NCBI GenBank assembly: GCA_021731625.1 | Contig: JAKFXC010000085.1 | Coordinates: forward strand, 1-36,867 | Source: Candidatus Omnitrophota bacterium | GTDB taxonomy: Bacteria > Omnitrophota > Gorgyraeia > Zapsychrales > Fredricksoniimonadaceae | Reading direction: 5' to 3' | DNA: 36,867 bases | Shown: piece after piece, positions 1-7,284 of the stretch | Layout: every line of letters begins with the position of its first letter | Position numbering within the stretch: position 1 is the first letter of the stretch | Program-made: the position numbers and the translations under genes | Notes under the pieces: generated by a model | Told to the model about the DNA's origin: nothing | The model's database searches: none | Seen by the model: only the letters and a program-made list of their open reading frames with translations

Positions 1-759
1 CAGTTCGGCCAACAGCTGTTGTGCGCCCCCCTCATTTACCACGACCGGGTCGGCGGACTCATCACCCTAGGCCGCCCGGATAAAATCGCCGATAAATTCA
101 GCGATGAAGACATGTCCCTGGTCTTTAACCTGGCCACCCAAACCGCTGTGGCCCTGGAAAATTCCAAACTCAACCGCGACATCGAGAAGACTTATTTTGA
201 GACCATTTCCGCGCTGGCCTTGGCCGTCGACGCCAAGGACAGATATTCCCGCGGCCATTTGGACCGCGTGGCAGAGCACACCATGATGATCGGCAGGAGC
301 CTGGGGCTCAACGAAACCGACTTAAGCACCTTGCGCGACGGGGCCCGCCTGCATGATTTGGGAAAAATCGGCATCCCCGATGAAATCTTGCGCAAAGAAG
401 GTGCGTTGACCGATGAGGAGTGGGTGATCATGCGGCGCCACCCGGAAATCGGAGAGAGCATCATCAAACCGGTGCGCTCGCTGCAGCATTTGTGCGACGT
501 CATCCGCCACCATCATGAAAAAATCGACGGCACCGGGTATCCCGACGGGCTCAAAGGCGACGAGATTTCACTGCTGGTGCGGATCCTGACCATCGCGGAT
601 GTCTACGATGCCTTGACCAGCGAACGCCCCTACCGGGCCAAAAAATCCCAGCAGGAAGCGATACAAATCATGCGCTCGATGACCAATCATCTGGACCAAA
701 AAATTGTAGAAATATTTTGGGGGGGTTTGGAAAAGCAGTCCGCCAAAAACCCTTCTTAA
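1..759 (+). CDS. GAF/HD-GYP domain phosphodiesterase-like protein (5' end outside window)
   Basis: The frame is open to the window edge, so the N-terminus is missing; the TTG at 19 is only the first possible start inside the window. The first ~50 residues read like the end of a GAF sensor domain. A full HD-GYP domain follows: counted from the TTG, His-Asp is at residues 112-113 with the conserved Lys at 116, HHHE at 164-167 and GYP at 173-175. HD-GYP proteins typically hydrolyse cyclic di-GMP, and all the expected metal-site motifs are visible here. The role is inferred from family and the input signal is unknown. The stop overlaps the convergent gene's stop within one TTAA. A second GAF/HD-GYP gene lies at 32886-33944. 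Confidence 0.88.
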   Translation, partial: QFGQQLLCAPLIYHDRVGGLITLGRPDKIADKFSDEDMSLVFNLATQTAVALENSKLNRDIEKTYFETISALALAVDAKDRYSRGHLDRVAEHTMMIGRSLGLNETDLSTLRDGARLHDLGKIGIPDEILRKEGALTDEEWVIMRRHPEIGESIIKPVRSLQHLCDVIRHHHEKIDGTGYPDGLKGDEISLLVRILTIADVYDALTSERPYRAKKSQQEAIQIMRSMTNHLDQKIVEIFWGGLEKQSAKNPS

Positions 760-1718
760 CGGCCCCATCCTAAGCGTTCAAACAAATCCGGCGAGGCCTT
801 CAGGTACTTGGACTTTCCAATTTCTTTTAACCATAACTCTTGGATTTCTGGAAATCGCTCAATGCGTTGGTCCCCGAACTTTTCATTCCGAAACATGGGC
901 AGCGCATCCCAGTCCGTATTGATGTACGAAAAAGCCCCTACCTCATTTGCTTTAATGAACCAAAAAATGCGCGTAAACCAATCGGTCATGCCGCGCACGG
1001 TGTAGACCCCGTGCGGTGCCGACTCCGCGATCATGAGCGGTTTATGGTGCTGGCGCCCTAGTTTGGCAAACTGCATGGCTTCGGGGACCTGCTGGGTGCC
1101 AAAAATGGACACCCCGAACCAATCCACGTAGTCATCGCCGGGATACCACTCTTCCCACGCGCGGCCGGAGTCATTCCTGGAGCCGGAATGCCAGACAAAT
1201 GCCACCTTCTCACCGCCTTGTTCACGCAGCACATCCACGATGTGACGGAAGGCGGCTTTATACTCCTCAGGATCATAGCGATTCGAGGCATTATCAAATT
1301 CGTAGCCTATGCGCAAAAAGACCGGGCGGTCAATTCTTTTAATCCAACTCGCTAAAAAACGCACATTTTCATCGTATTGACCGGCGATGACGCCATTTAA
1401 GGCGCCCACCATATACAGTCCTACTTGGATAACCGAATCCGGGTAAGCCTTTGCCAAGGCACTGGCATCCTGCACGCCGCCGCCATAATCGGCCGCACCT
1501 CCTAACCCATCCATCTTTTGCACCGACGTATAAACCATAGTCCCGCCGGGGACATTGCCAGTGCCATTGACATAATCAGCGATGGAATTTCGATCCTGGC
1601 CCACAATGAGCAGCGTCTCTCCCAGTTTTGGTGCAAATGATGCTGCCTGCGCACCCGCAATACCCATGCCGGCAAATAAAGCCGCCAAACCGACCCGAAG
1701 CAGAATTTTTGATGTCAT
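756..1718 (-). CDS. Secreted glycoside hydrolase, family 26-like (beta-mannanase fold)
   Basis: 320 residues with a Sec signal peptide that probably ends after the AGAQAA region (~residue 26). The body matches the GH26 pattern as I know it: an RIGYEFD strand (residues ~136-142) with a candidate acid/base Glu, a WYPGDDYVDW segment, and an IAESAPHG strand whose Glu is the candidate nucleophile. GH26 enzymes are mostly endo-mannanases, but the substrate cannot be read from sequence. It starts three bases after the sodC stop, so the two probably share an mRNA that exports both proteins. Its TAA stop shares TTAA with the convergent HD-GYP gene. Confidence 0.75.
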   Translation of the reverse strand: MTSKILLRVGLAALFAGMGIAGAQAASFAPKLGETLLIVGQDRNSIADYVNGTGNVPGGTMVYTSVQKMDGLGGAADYGGGVQDASALAKAYPDSVIQVGLYMVGALNGVIAGQYDENVRFLASWIKRIDRPVFLRIGYEFDNASNRYDPEEYKAAFRHIVDVLREQGGEKVAFVWHSGSRNDSGRAWEEWYPGDDYVDWFGVSIFGTQQVPEAMQFAKLGRQHHKPLMIAESAPHGVYTVRGMTDWFTRIFWFIKANEVGAFSYINTDWDALPMFRNEKFGDQRIERFPEIQELWLKEIGKSKYLKASPDLFERLGWGR

Positions 1719-1721
1719 ACG

Positions 1722-2231
1722 TTATTGGATAATCCCGCAGCCGATCCGGCCCCCGGCGTTGCCGGTGGGTTGACTAAAATCATCTTCGTTCTCATGCACG
1801 ATAACGGCCTTTCCCATCACACCGTAATGGCCTTCGGCCAAGCTGGCGCCTTTCAAAAAGACTTTTACCGTGGCTTTCCCGTCGGGGCCTGCCTCCAGGT
1901 TGCCCATGTCGCCCGGGTGGGCCTTTGTGAGACCATCTTTGGGAACATACCCATGCTGGGCATGGTCAGGGTTAAAATGCCCGCCGGCCGCCTTGCCCTG
2001 CTCGTCACAGCTGCCGTGTTCATGGATGTGGAACCCGTGTTTGCCCGGCGATAAATTGTCCACCGTGGCTTCCACTTCCAAACCATCGTCCTTGTCCGTT
2101 AAGATAACCTCGCCGGTGATCTTTGAATCCGGCGCTGTACCTGCAATCACCGCCTTGGCCTGTTTCGCCCATACCGGTGAAGAATAGCACATCCCCGCCA
2201 TTACCAACGCCATCATGATTCTATAATGCAT
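1722..2231 (-). CDS. sodC: Cu/Zn superoxide dismutase SodC, exported
   Basis: 169 residues with a signal peptide (~1-22). It has all the ligands of the bacterial Cu/Zn family: H68 and H70 in GFHIHEHGSC, bridging H85 in GGHFNP, then H93, H105 and D108 for zinc, and H146 for copper. C75 and C165 can form the usual disulphide, and the C-terminal GNAGGRIGCGII block is intact. The enzyme dismutates superoxide in the periplasm. AAGGAGG sits 6 nt before the ATG. It is the first gene of a two-gene unit with the GH26-like enzyme, and is divergent from the phosphoribosyltransferase at 2297. Confidence 0.95.
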   Translation of the reverse strand: MHYRIMMALVMAGMCYSSPVWAKQAKAVIAGTAPDSKITGEVILTDKDDGLEVEATVDNLSPGKHGFHIHEHGSCDEQGKAAGGHFNPDHAQHGYVPKDGLTKAHPGDMGNLEAGPDGKATVKVFLKGASLAEGHYGVMGKAVIVHENEDDFSQPTGNAGGRIGCGIIQ

Positions 2232-2281
2232 GTAACGCCTCCTTGGTCAGATAAATCAAGTATGACTACCGCCCTAAGTTT

Positions 2282-2290
2282 TGTTATTAT
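2282..2290 (+). promoter_or_regulatory. Extended -10 promoter of the phosphoribosyltransferase gene
   Basis: TG at 2282-2283, one base, then TATTAT at 2285-2290: an extended -10 element. It ends six bases before the ATG at 2297, so transcription should begin at or next to the start codon. No Shine-Dalgarno is present. No convincing -35 was found, as is common with extended -10 promoters. Confidence 0.5.
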
Positions 2291-2296
2291 ACCTAA

Positions 2297-2968
2297 ATGT
2301 CCATTCGAAATCCCGAACTTATTGTCATCGAGCACTCCCACAAAGCCTTTAAGGACCGCGACGAGGCGGGCCAACGACTGGGCAAAGCATTGAAATCTCT
2401 GACCATTGAAGCCGACGTGGTAGTGGGGATCCCCCGCGGTGGCGTCATCATTGGCTGGCAATTGGCAAAATGTTTAAGTCTACCCTTGGACATTATTCTG
2501 TCGCGCAAAATCGGGGCTCCCAAAAACCCGGAGTTGGCCATCGGGGCGGTCAGCGAAGACGGACAATTGTACATCAACGGTGATTTGGCCAGGCAGGTGC
2601 GGGCCAGTCAAGAATATATCGACCGCACAAAATCCCAGGAGATGAACAATATCACCCAACGCAAAAACCTGTTCCGGGCCGGCCGACCTAAACTCCCTTT
2701 TACAGGCAAACGGGTGATCATCACCGACGACGGTGTGGCCACTGGCGCCACCGCACTGGCGGCCATCTGGGCGGTTCGGGAAGAAAACCCTAAAGAAATC
2801 ATCGTCGCCCTGCCGGTGGGGGCTTCATCTGGCTTACAAAAACTCGCCCAGGAAGCGGACAAGGTGATCTGCCTGCGGGTCCCGGAATACTTCAATGCTT
2901 TGGGGCTGTTTTACGATTCCTTCACGCAGCTAGATGACCAATACATCAGTGCTAAACTGCAAGCGTAA
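2297..2968 (+). CDS. Predicted phosphoribosyltransferase, COG1926 type
   Basis: 223 residues of type I phosphoribosyltransferase fold. The PRPP-binding loop reads VIITDDGVATGAT (residues ~136-148), and VVGIPRGGVIIGW (~39-51) is the usual N-terminal substrate and pyrophosphate loop. Sequence order and the LSRKIGAPKNPE stretch match the small family called 'predicted phosphoribosyltransferase', whose substrate is not established. The ATG follows directly after an extended -10 box and lacks a ribosome-binding site, so the message may be leaderless. It stands alone between divergent sodC and the convergent DUF1579 gene. Confidence 0.82.
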   Translation: MSIRNPELIVIEHSHKAFKDRDEAGQRLGKALKSLTIEADVVVGIPRGGVIIGWQLAKCLSLPLDIILSRKIGAPKNPELAIGAVSEDGQLYINGDLARQVRASQEYIDRTKSQEMNNITQRKNLFRAGRPKLPFTGKRVIITDDGVATGATALAAIWAVREENPKEIIVALPVGASSGLQKLAQEADKVICLRVPEYFNALGLFYDSFTQLDDQYISAKLQA

Positions 2969-2975
2969 AAAAAAT

Positions 2976-3000
2976 CCCCCTTAAAAGTATCTTAAGGGGG
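2976..3000 (-). terminator. Intrinsic terminator of the DUF1579 gene
   Basis: A perfect 9-bp stem, CCCCCTTAA paired with TTAAGGGGG, with a 7-nt loop. Read on the minus strand it is followed by one A and then eight T. It lies 12 bases past the stop of the DUF1579 gene. The convergent gene ends just on the other side, but reading that way there is no T-tract after the stem. Confidence 0.9.
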
Positions 3001-3012
3001 AAGAATTAAGAC

Positions 3013-3642
3013 TTACTGTACGCGTGTGTACATGATTTCCATGCTCTTAAACTCGGGGCTGCCGTCTTTTTGCATACCCGTGGAGTACATGGTGTACGTG
3101 AAGTGATCATTGTCGATAATTTTGGTGACGGCACGGAATGTCTTGTTCTTTTCTCCGGTCACCGGACAGGAAAACGAGCCTTTTTCGGAAAACGTCTGGG
3201 TGGCAGGATCGTATTGAGACGTAGAGCTCATAATGCCGGTCGACATATTGTCCAACCACACATACGTGTACTCCCCTTTGACATTGTCATAACCAGTCAA
3301 GCCCAATCCTTCGAAAGGCTGCCCCATGGCCTGGCCTTTGGTCTCATCCTTTAAATAACGGCCGCCCAGGATCCAAGTTTTCTCGGAGTTGCCGGACGAT
3401 TCCTCTGGAGGTGCATCGGGGGCCATCCACCACTTCATGGTGTGCTTCCACTTGCCGGCCAGGGTGTCTAGGACCTTATGCTGCTCACCCGGCGAGCCCA
3501 GCTGCTTCATCTTTTCCATCATGGCCGGGTCCATCATCGGGTTTGCGGCCTTAGCCTGATCCATTGCTTCGGCGGCCGAAACCAGCGCTGTCCCTAATCC
3601 AAAATACAATACCAAAAAGCCAATTGCCATTTTCCTGTTCAT
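3013..3642 (-). CDS. Exported DUF1579 family protein
   Basis: 209 residues starting at the ATG at 3642. I chose it over an in-frame ATG 24 bases upstream because AAAGGAG lies just before it. A signal peptide ends near AEA (~residue 22). The mature part has the DUF1579 pattern: a LAGKWKHTMKWW opening, RYLKDETKG, GLTGYDNVKGEYTYVW and repeated beta strands ending in FKSMEIMYTRV. The family is widespread and has no assigned biochemical function. Expression is probably controlled by the structured leader at 3701-3757, since no other promoter is visible between that hairpin and the gene. Confidence 0.82.
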   Translation of the reverse strand: MNRKMAIGFLVLYFGLGTALVSAAEAMDQAKAANPMMDPAMMEKMKQLGSPGEQHKVLDTLAGKWKHTMKWWMAPDAPPEESSGNSEKTWILGGRYLKDETKGQAMGQPFEGLGLTGYDNVKGEYTYVWLDNMSTGIMSSTSQYDPATQTFSEKGSFSCPVTGEKNKTFRAVTKIIDNDHFTYTMYSTGMQKDGSPEFKSMEIMYTRVQ

Positions 3643-3700
3643 TGCGCTCTCCTTTGTTGGGTTCAAATCGTTGGGGTTAAAGTCTCGGCGAGATCTAAAT

Positions 3701-3757
3701 AAAAAAGCCGCCCTGAATATTATGTATTCCTCAGATGGCGGTGTACCATCAACACCC
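3701..3757 (-). promoter_or_regulatory. Possible attenuator or riboswitch-like leader before the DUF1579 gene
   Basis: Read on the minus strand, GATGG (3747-3751) can pair with CCATC (3735-3739), and a GGTGT/ACACC pair interleaves with it as a small pseudoknot. The following CCGCC...CTG can instead pair with CAG GGCGG (3708-3718), with an AATA/TATT extension, and is followed by C and six T. The first hairpin and the terminator compete for the CCGCCATC stretch. A promoter at 3759-3786 points into this unit and the DUF1579 start is about 60 nt past the T-tract. It resembles no riboswitch class I could identify. It could instead be only a terminator, or a ~50-nt small RNA. Confidence 0.5.
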
Positions 3758-3758
3758 T

Positions 3759-3786
3759 ATTATATCGCAAAAATCGGAAATGTAAA
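3759..3786 (-). promoter_or_regulatory. Sigma-70 promoter for the structured leader / DUF1579 gene
   Basis: On the minus strand, TTTACA (3781-3786) and TATAAT (3759-3764) are separated by 16 bases: five of six and six of six matches to consensus. Transcription should start near 3752-3755, directly in front of the competing hairpins. Confidence 0.6.
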
Positions 3787-3836
3787 TGTTCCCCCTAGTG
3801 AACGATTCTTGCTAGTGAATTTCTACAGATGAACCA

Positions 3837-4211
3837 CTACGCTTTTTTTAGTAAACGTATAAAATAATACTCACTGTAAAGTAAAAATAACATGACAAAC
3901 GGAAGGATATTATTTCCCTTTAGCCATAGCGCACCATCGGGACCTAAAAAATTCTGAACAATATAAAAACCTAATCCTAAAACATTAAAAATATTAATAA
4001 CCGCAGGAATCCAACGCCATTCTCTTTTTTCTTTTGATAAAACGAATCCGCAGATGAGGCAACTTGCACCAAAGGTGATCATACCTAATAGAAACATCCC
4101 TTTGTGGTCTTGCCCAGGACCTCCTGAAAGAGCCATTGGTAAAAGCAGCAATAAAGACAAAACGCCTAGAATAATAAATGCTCGGCTAATAAAATTTTGT
4201 TGATTAGTCAT
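3837..4211 (-). CDS. Small four-helix membrane protein, unknown function
   Basis: 124 residues with four hydrophobic segments (about 10-28, 38-58, 66-88 and 98-117) and short charged loops. I do not recognise the family. The ATG is preceded by AAGGGGG as a plausible ribosome-binding site. Base composition is clearly more AT-rich than in the flanking operons, as in the whole 3.7-5.6 kb stretch, which may have been acquired. The reading frame is intact. Confidence 0.7.
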   Translation of the reverse strand: MTNQQNFISRAFIILGVLSLLLLLPMALSGGPGQDHKGMFLLGMITFGASCLICGFVLSKEKREWRWIPAVINIFNVLGLGFYIVQNFLGPDGALWLKGNNILPFVMLFLLYSEYYFIRLLKKA

Positions 4212-4274
4212 ATGCCCCCTTGTAAACGGATTTCTAGTGGGTGAACGTCAAATAAAGCTGATGATCTTTTAGAA

Positions 4275-4493
4275 TCATGGCTGCGACATACAGGAATATC
4301 CATATCCCAGTTTCATGGTTTCTTTGGTTTTTCCATCGAGAATCTTATACTCAGAAACCATTAGCATGCCCTTTTCTGCCCCGTAATTTCGAGTGAATAT
4401 GGCACATCCACCACCAAACCGCGCTGTTTCGCCATTGCTAGCCAATGCTTTTGACGTGGGGTGAATTTCTGTTCTTTCAACAATTCTTCCGGA
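4275..4493 (-). pseudogene. Open but start-less reading frames; probable gene remnants
   Basis: Directly after the TGA of the small partner gene, the same frame stays open for 72 codons (to the TGA at 4275-4277) and gives protein-like sequence including ARFGGGCAIFTRNYGAEKG and SEYKILDGKTKE. The +1-shifted frame is also open from 4513 to 4361 and also looks protein-like (DPEELLKEQKFTPRQKHWLA). Neither has a good start with a ribosome-binding site. I read this as decayed coding sequence but cannot say which frame was the gene. Confidence 0.35.
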
Positions 4494-4654
4494 TCAAACA
4501 ATCTGTTTAGTTTTCAAACCATGCTTTCTGCGTAACGTTTGTGCTTCCCGATGAATTGTGGCGACACGTTCCTTTGAAGACATTTTTTTTCTTCGTGATA
4601 AATAGTTTCCTGGATCTTATTGATTTCTTTTAACGCTTTTGGCTGTCTAAACAT
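4494..4654 (-). pseudogene. Small PIN-associated (antitoxin-like) gene with a one-base frameshift
   Basis: The ATG at 4654 overlaps the end of the PIN gene by 8 bases and starts MFRQPKALKEINKIQE. At a run of eight A (minus strand, 4573-4580) the frame is lost. One extra A would join it to KERVATIHREAQTLRRKHGL and a TGA at 4494, giving a 53-residue basic, helical protein. The 161-nt span is one base short of a whole number of codons. A short internal start (ATG-TCT-TCA at ~4583) remains possible. Calling it an antitoxin rests on its translational coupling to a PIN gene. Confidence 0.55.
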
Positions 4655-5110
4655 CTTCAACCACCTCCCTAGGTGTATAAATATCGATTGACTGATACCC
4701 TTTATGCAAATTAATGACTGCCACTTCCCGTTTGGTCTTTACTTTGACAATGTGTTGAAAATTCCAACTCAACCCATCGCAATTATGTAAACTGGCTACT
4801 GCAATATGATTAGCATCATCCCGGTATTTCGCCGGAATTACTCCCTTTTTAATATAAATTTCAGCCAACTGATCTGCTTCTTCAGTGAAATTGAAAACTT
4901 CTAAATCATAACGATCAATAACATCTAATAGCTTCTTTTGCTTTGGTTGATCACAGCGATGAATCTCACGCAAAACTACTTCGGAAATGAAAATATCAAA
5001 CGATTTAATTTGTTTAAAAACTTTTGGGTTAACCTGCATTCCTCTGGTGAATCGTCGGCAAATAAGAAATTAAAAATCGTTGTATCAAGATAAAGGCGTA
5101 ATTTTTTCAT
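4647..5110 (-). pseudogene. PIN-domain ribonuclease toxin, frameshifted
   Basis: The gene begins with ATG at 5110 and reads KKLRLYLDTTIFNFLFADD, the usual PIN N-terminus with its first catalytic Asp. At a run of five T (minus strand, 5016-5020) the frame breaks. One more T would continue as QKFFKQIKSFDIFISEVVL, followed by REIH, the acidic residues in FTEEADQLAEIY and KYRDDANHIAVA, as in VapC-like PIN proteins. The 464-nt span is one base short of 155 codons. It is either a decayed toxin or a homopolymer sequencing or assembly error. The toxin precedes its small partner, the reverse of many type II modules. Confidence 0.75.
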
Positions 5111-5203
5111 TAGGCTAAGCAAAATCTATGCTGCAGGACCGGTCAATTTTATTTACTATACCAGCTATGATGCCCATAGAATTTCTAAAAGGACTTTGGC
5201 ACC

Positions 5204-5263
5204 ACCGGTCCCTGCCCTTGATTCTTCTTTAATTCTTGTAGAATCAAGGACAGGATATTCTTT
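5204..5263. repeat. Palindromic element, family 1, copy 1
   Basis: Starts ACCGGTCCCTGC. A 10-bp stem, CCTTGATTCT/AGAATCAAGG, is closed outside by CCTG/CAGG. It differs from copies 2 and 3 by a compensating change (C:G to T:A) in the stem. Confidence 0.7.
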
Positions 5264-5290
5264 TCTGACGATTTCTTAATAAATATTTTT

Positions 5291-5358
5291 ATAGTACCGG
5301 TCCCTGCCCTCGATTCCCTTTTAATTCTATTAGAATCGAGGACTGGGACACTTTTCTC
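5291..5358. repeat. Palindromic element, family 1, copy 2
   Basis: 68 bp, identical to copy 3. GTCCC, a 3-base internal loop, then CCTCGATTC, a 16-base loop, and the pairing arms GAATCGAGG and GGGAC. Confidence 0.85.
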
Positions 5359-5379
5359 ATGAATTCAGATAATTATTTT

Positions 5380-5447
5380 ATAGTACCGGTCCCTGCCCTC
5401 GATTCCCTTTTAATTCTATTAGAATCGAGGACTGGGACACTTTTCTC
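5380..5447. repeat. Palindromic element, family 1, copy 3
   Basis: 68 bp, identical to copy 2 and 89 bp away start to start, so this is a recent duplication or two conserved insertions. Its GGGACACTTT (5434-5443) is an exact inverted match to AAAGTGTCCC at 5474-5483, which spans the 3' end of tRNA-Arg. Confidence 0.85.
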
Positions 5448-5477
5448 TAGAAGTTGTTCTTTTAATTTTTGGTAAAG

Positions 5478-5553
5478 TGTCCCTGGTTGGATTCGAACCA
5501 ACGACGCCGGCCTTAGGAGAGCCGCGCTCTATCCAAATCTGAGCTACAGGGAC
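5478..5553 (-). tRNA. tRNA-Arg (anticodon CCU)
   Basis: A complete 76-nt cloverleaf on the minus strand: acceptor GTCCCTG/CAGGGAC with discriminator A at 5478, D arm GCTC/GAGC, anticodon loop CTCCTAA with CCU at 5515-5517 (reads AGG), and T arm GTTGG-TTCGAAT-CCAAC. CCA is not encoded. Both ends are mirrored in flanking palindromic elements. No convincing promoter was found upstream. Confidence 0.95.
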
Positions 5554-5606
5554 GAATTTTCCACAATTTGCTATTCACGAATACTTCATGTTCAAATGCA
5601 TATAGA

Positions 5607-5669
5607 GAAAATTCGTCCCGGTCCTGGCTTCCTTAATGTTCTTTTCTAGAAAAGCCAGGGCAGGGCCAC
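5607..5669. repeat. Palindromic element, family 1, copy 4 (inverted)
   Basis: Same plan in the opposite orientation: on the minus strand CCCTGC, CCTGGCTT, loop, AAGCCAGG, ACC, GGGAC. The stem sequence differs from copies 1-3 but still pairs. GAAAATTCGTCCC (5607-5619) is an exact inverted copy of 5549-5561, which contains the first five bases of the tRNA and its 5' flank. It also lies just past the stop of the TPR gene and could act as a terminator hairpin. Confidence 0.75.
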
Positions 5670-5679
5670 GGATTTTCAG

Positions 5680-7284
5680 CTATTTCTTCCTATACCCCTC
5701 CAACGTCTGCAAATATTCTTCGGGGGGATTATACCCTAAAAGCCGCGCTTCTTCCAGATAGCGGATGGCTTCGCGAAAATTGCCGGACTTAAACGACAGA
5801 ATGGATAAATTCACATAGGCACTCTGATGGTTGGCATTGATGCCAACTGTTTTTAAGTACGAGGCAATGGCCTCCGGGTATTGCCCCAGCGTCGCGTACA
5901 CATTGCCCATATTATAGTAGGCCTCGGCATGCTTAGGGTTATTCTCCACGGCTTTTTCATAATCATTCAAGGCCTCCCGGAGTTCTCCTCCATTTTCGTT
6001 CAAATACCCCAAATTAAAATATGCCTCAGCATTCTTGGGATCAAGCCCAATGGTCTTTTGATAAAAATACCGGGCCCGGGGCGCATCGCCCAGGGAATTA
6101 AGGATAATGCCCATGTTTAAATACGCCATAGGCGATTTCGGATGCAGCCGGACCATGCGTTCGTATAAGAGCAACGCAGCTTTAAAATCCCCCGCCTGCT
6201 GGAACCGGTTGGCCAAATTGTACAACGCTTGCTCATGCGTGGGCTGCAGCTGCAGGGCTTTGCGGTAAAACCGCACCGCTTCCTCGTAACCACCGACTTG
6301 CTCATACAAAAACCCTAAATTAAAATAATCGGCAGCCGTGTATTTTTTCCGTTTCGAAAGTTCCTCGTAGCGGCTTAAGAGTTCCTCCCTCTTCTCCTGG
6401 TAAACGATCGTCTGCGGGTGGTCGTGGATGGCCCGGCGGTACGCATCCATCACGCGCACACACACCTCATCGTCCTCAGGATAAAGTTTCAGCAGCATAT
6501 TGTAAATTTCAATGACCCATTTGGGCTGATCCATGTCTTCATACAAGGCCCCCAGGCGATAGTAGGTTTCCCGTCGGGCGGTGTCCATCGCCAAGGCCCG
6601 CTGATACACCTCCAACGCTTCCTGGCGGCGGCCGGCAGTTAAATAAAATTCCGCCAGGCCATCATAGGCCTTCATAAGTTGCGGAGAAAGGGCAATGGCA
6701 TTGTTGTATAGATCAACGATGGTATTTACTTTAGCGGGATTGCGCGCCACCGCGTGGTCCCGGCGCAAAAGCTCGGCCAGTTTAAGGCAAGCGTCTGCGT
6801 CCCTTCCTTGTTGCGTACGCCAGCGCAACAGGCTTTCCTCGCCCACAAAAATCTGGTTGGCCTGGAAACTAACCAGCAGGGCCAGTCCCACGATCAAGGC
6901 ATAAATGCCCGCCCAAAACAGATAGCGGATCAAAGGTTCCTGGTTGCGCAAAAATTTATGGAATTGCTCGACACCTACGGCAAAACCAACGGCCAAGCCC
7001 AAGACCAAAACATACCAAGCCAGGGCCTTCGCATCAAAAATGCCGCTGGCCAAGGTGTGCACATGGGTGGGAAAAATGCCGAACAACAGGGCCCCGATGA
7101 AGGCCCCTGCCAAACTCAACCGTCGGGAAAGCAAGACGAAAACAATCAAGACGATCAAAATATGCGCCAGCGCCAAGCGGGGCTCCCACACCGAACCCAG
7201 AGGATATTGGAACACCGGAAGATTGATTAGAAAGACGCAAATGGCCAGGAGGCCCAAAGTTAGGGGAGATTTATAGTTGCGCAT
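5680..7284 (-). CDS. Membrane-anchored TPR-repeat protein
   Basis: 534 residues from the ATG at 7284. A TTG one codon earlier is less likely because TGATG couples the ATG to the apt stop. The first ~150 residues hold about five hydrophobic helices; the rest is a run of roughly nine 34-residue TPR units (for example AYFNLGYLNENGGELREALNDYEKAVENNPKH), suited to protein-protein contacts. Partners are unknown. It is the last gene of the operon sigma factor, sensor, apt, TPR. TPR proteins with such an N-terminal multi-helix part resemble the O-GlcNAc-transferase-like TPR membrane proteins, but no transferase domain is present. Confidence 0.82.
   Translation of the reverse strand: MRNYKSPLTLGLLAICVFLINLPVFQYPLGSVWEPRLALAHILIVLIVFVLLSRRLSLAGAFIGALLFGIFPTHVHTLASGIFDAKALAWYVLVLGLAVGFAVGVEQFHKFLRNQEPLIRYLFWAGIYALIVGLALLVSFQANQIFVGEESLLRWRTQQGRDADACLKLAELLRRDHAVARNPAKVNTIVDLYNNAIALSPQLMKAYDGLAEFYLTAGRRQEALEVYQRALAMDTARRETYYRLGALYEDMDQPKWVIEIYNMLLKLYPEDDEVCVRVMDAYRRAIHDHPQTIVYQEKREELLSRYEELSKRKKYTAADYFNLGFLYEQVGGYEEAVRFYRKALQLQPTHEQALYNLANRFQQAGDFKAALLLYERMVRLHPKSPMAYLNMGIILNSLGDAPRARYFYQKTIGLDPKNAEAYFNLGYLNENGGELREALNDYEKAVENNPKHAEAYYNMGNVYATLGQYPEAIASYLKTVGINANHQSAYVNLSILSFKSGNFREAIRYLEEARLLGYNPPEEYLQTLEGYRKK

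Noticed and set aside
3701-3757. Fluoride (crcB) or preQ1 riboswitch
   Set aside because: An interleaved pseudoknot can be drawn, but the fluoride middle hairpin and the preQ1 A-rich tail are absent, and the downstream DUF1579 gene is not a usual target.
5204-5447. CRISPR array
   Set aside because: Only three direct copies, one divergent, each itself a palindrome of ~60-68 bp with AT-rich gaps; no cas gene in the window.
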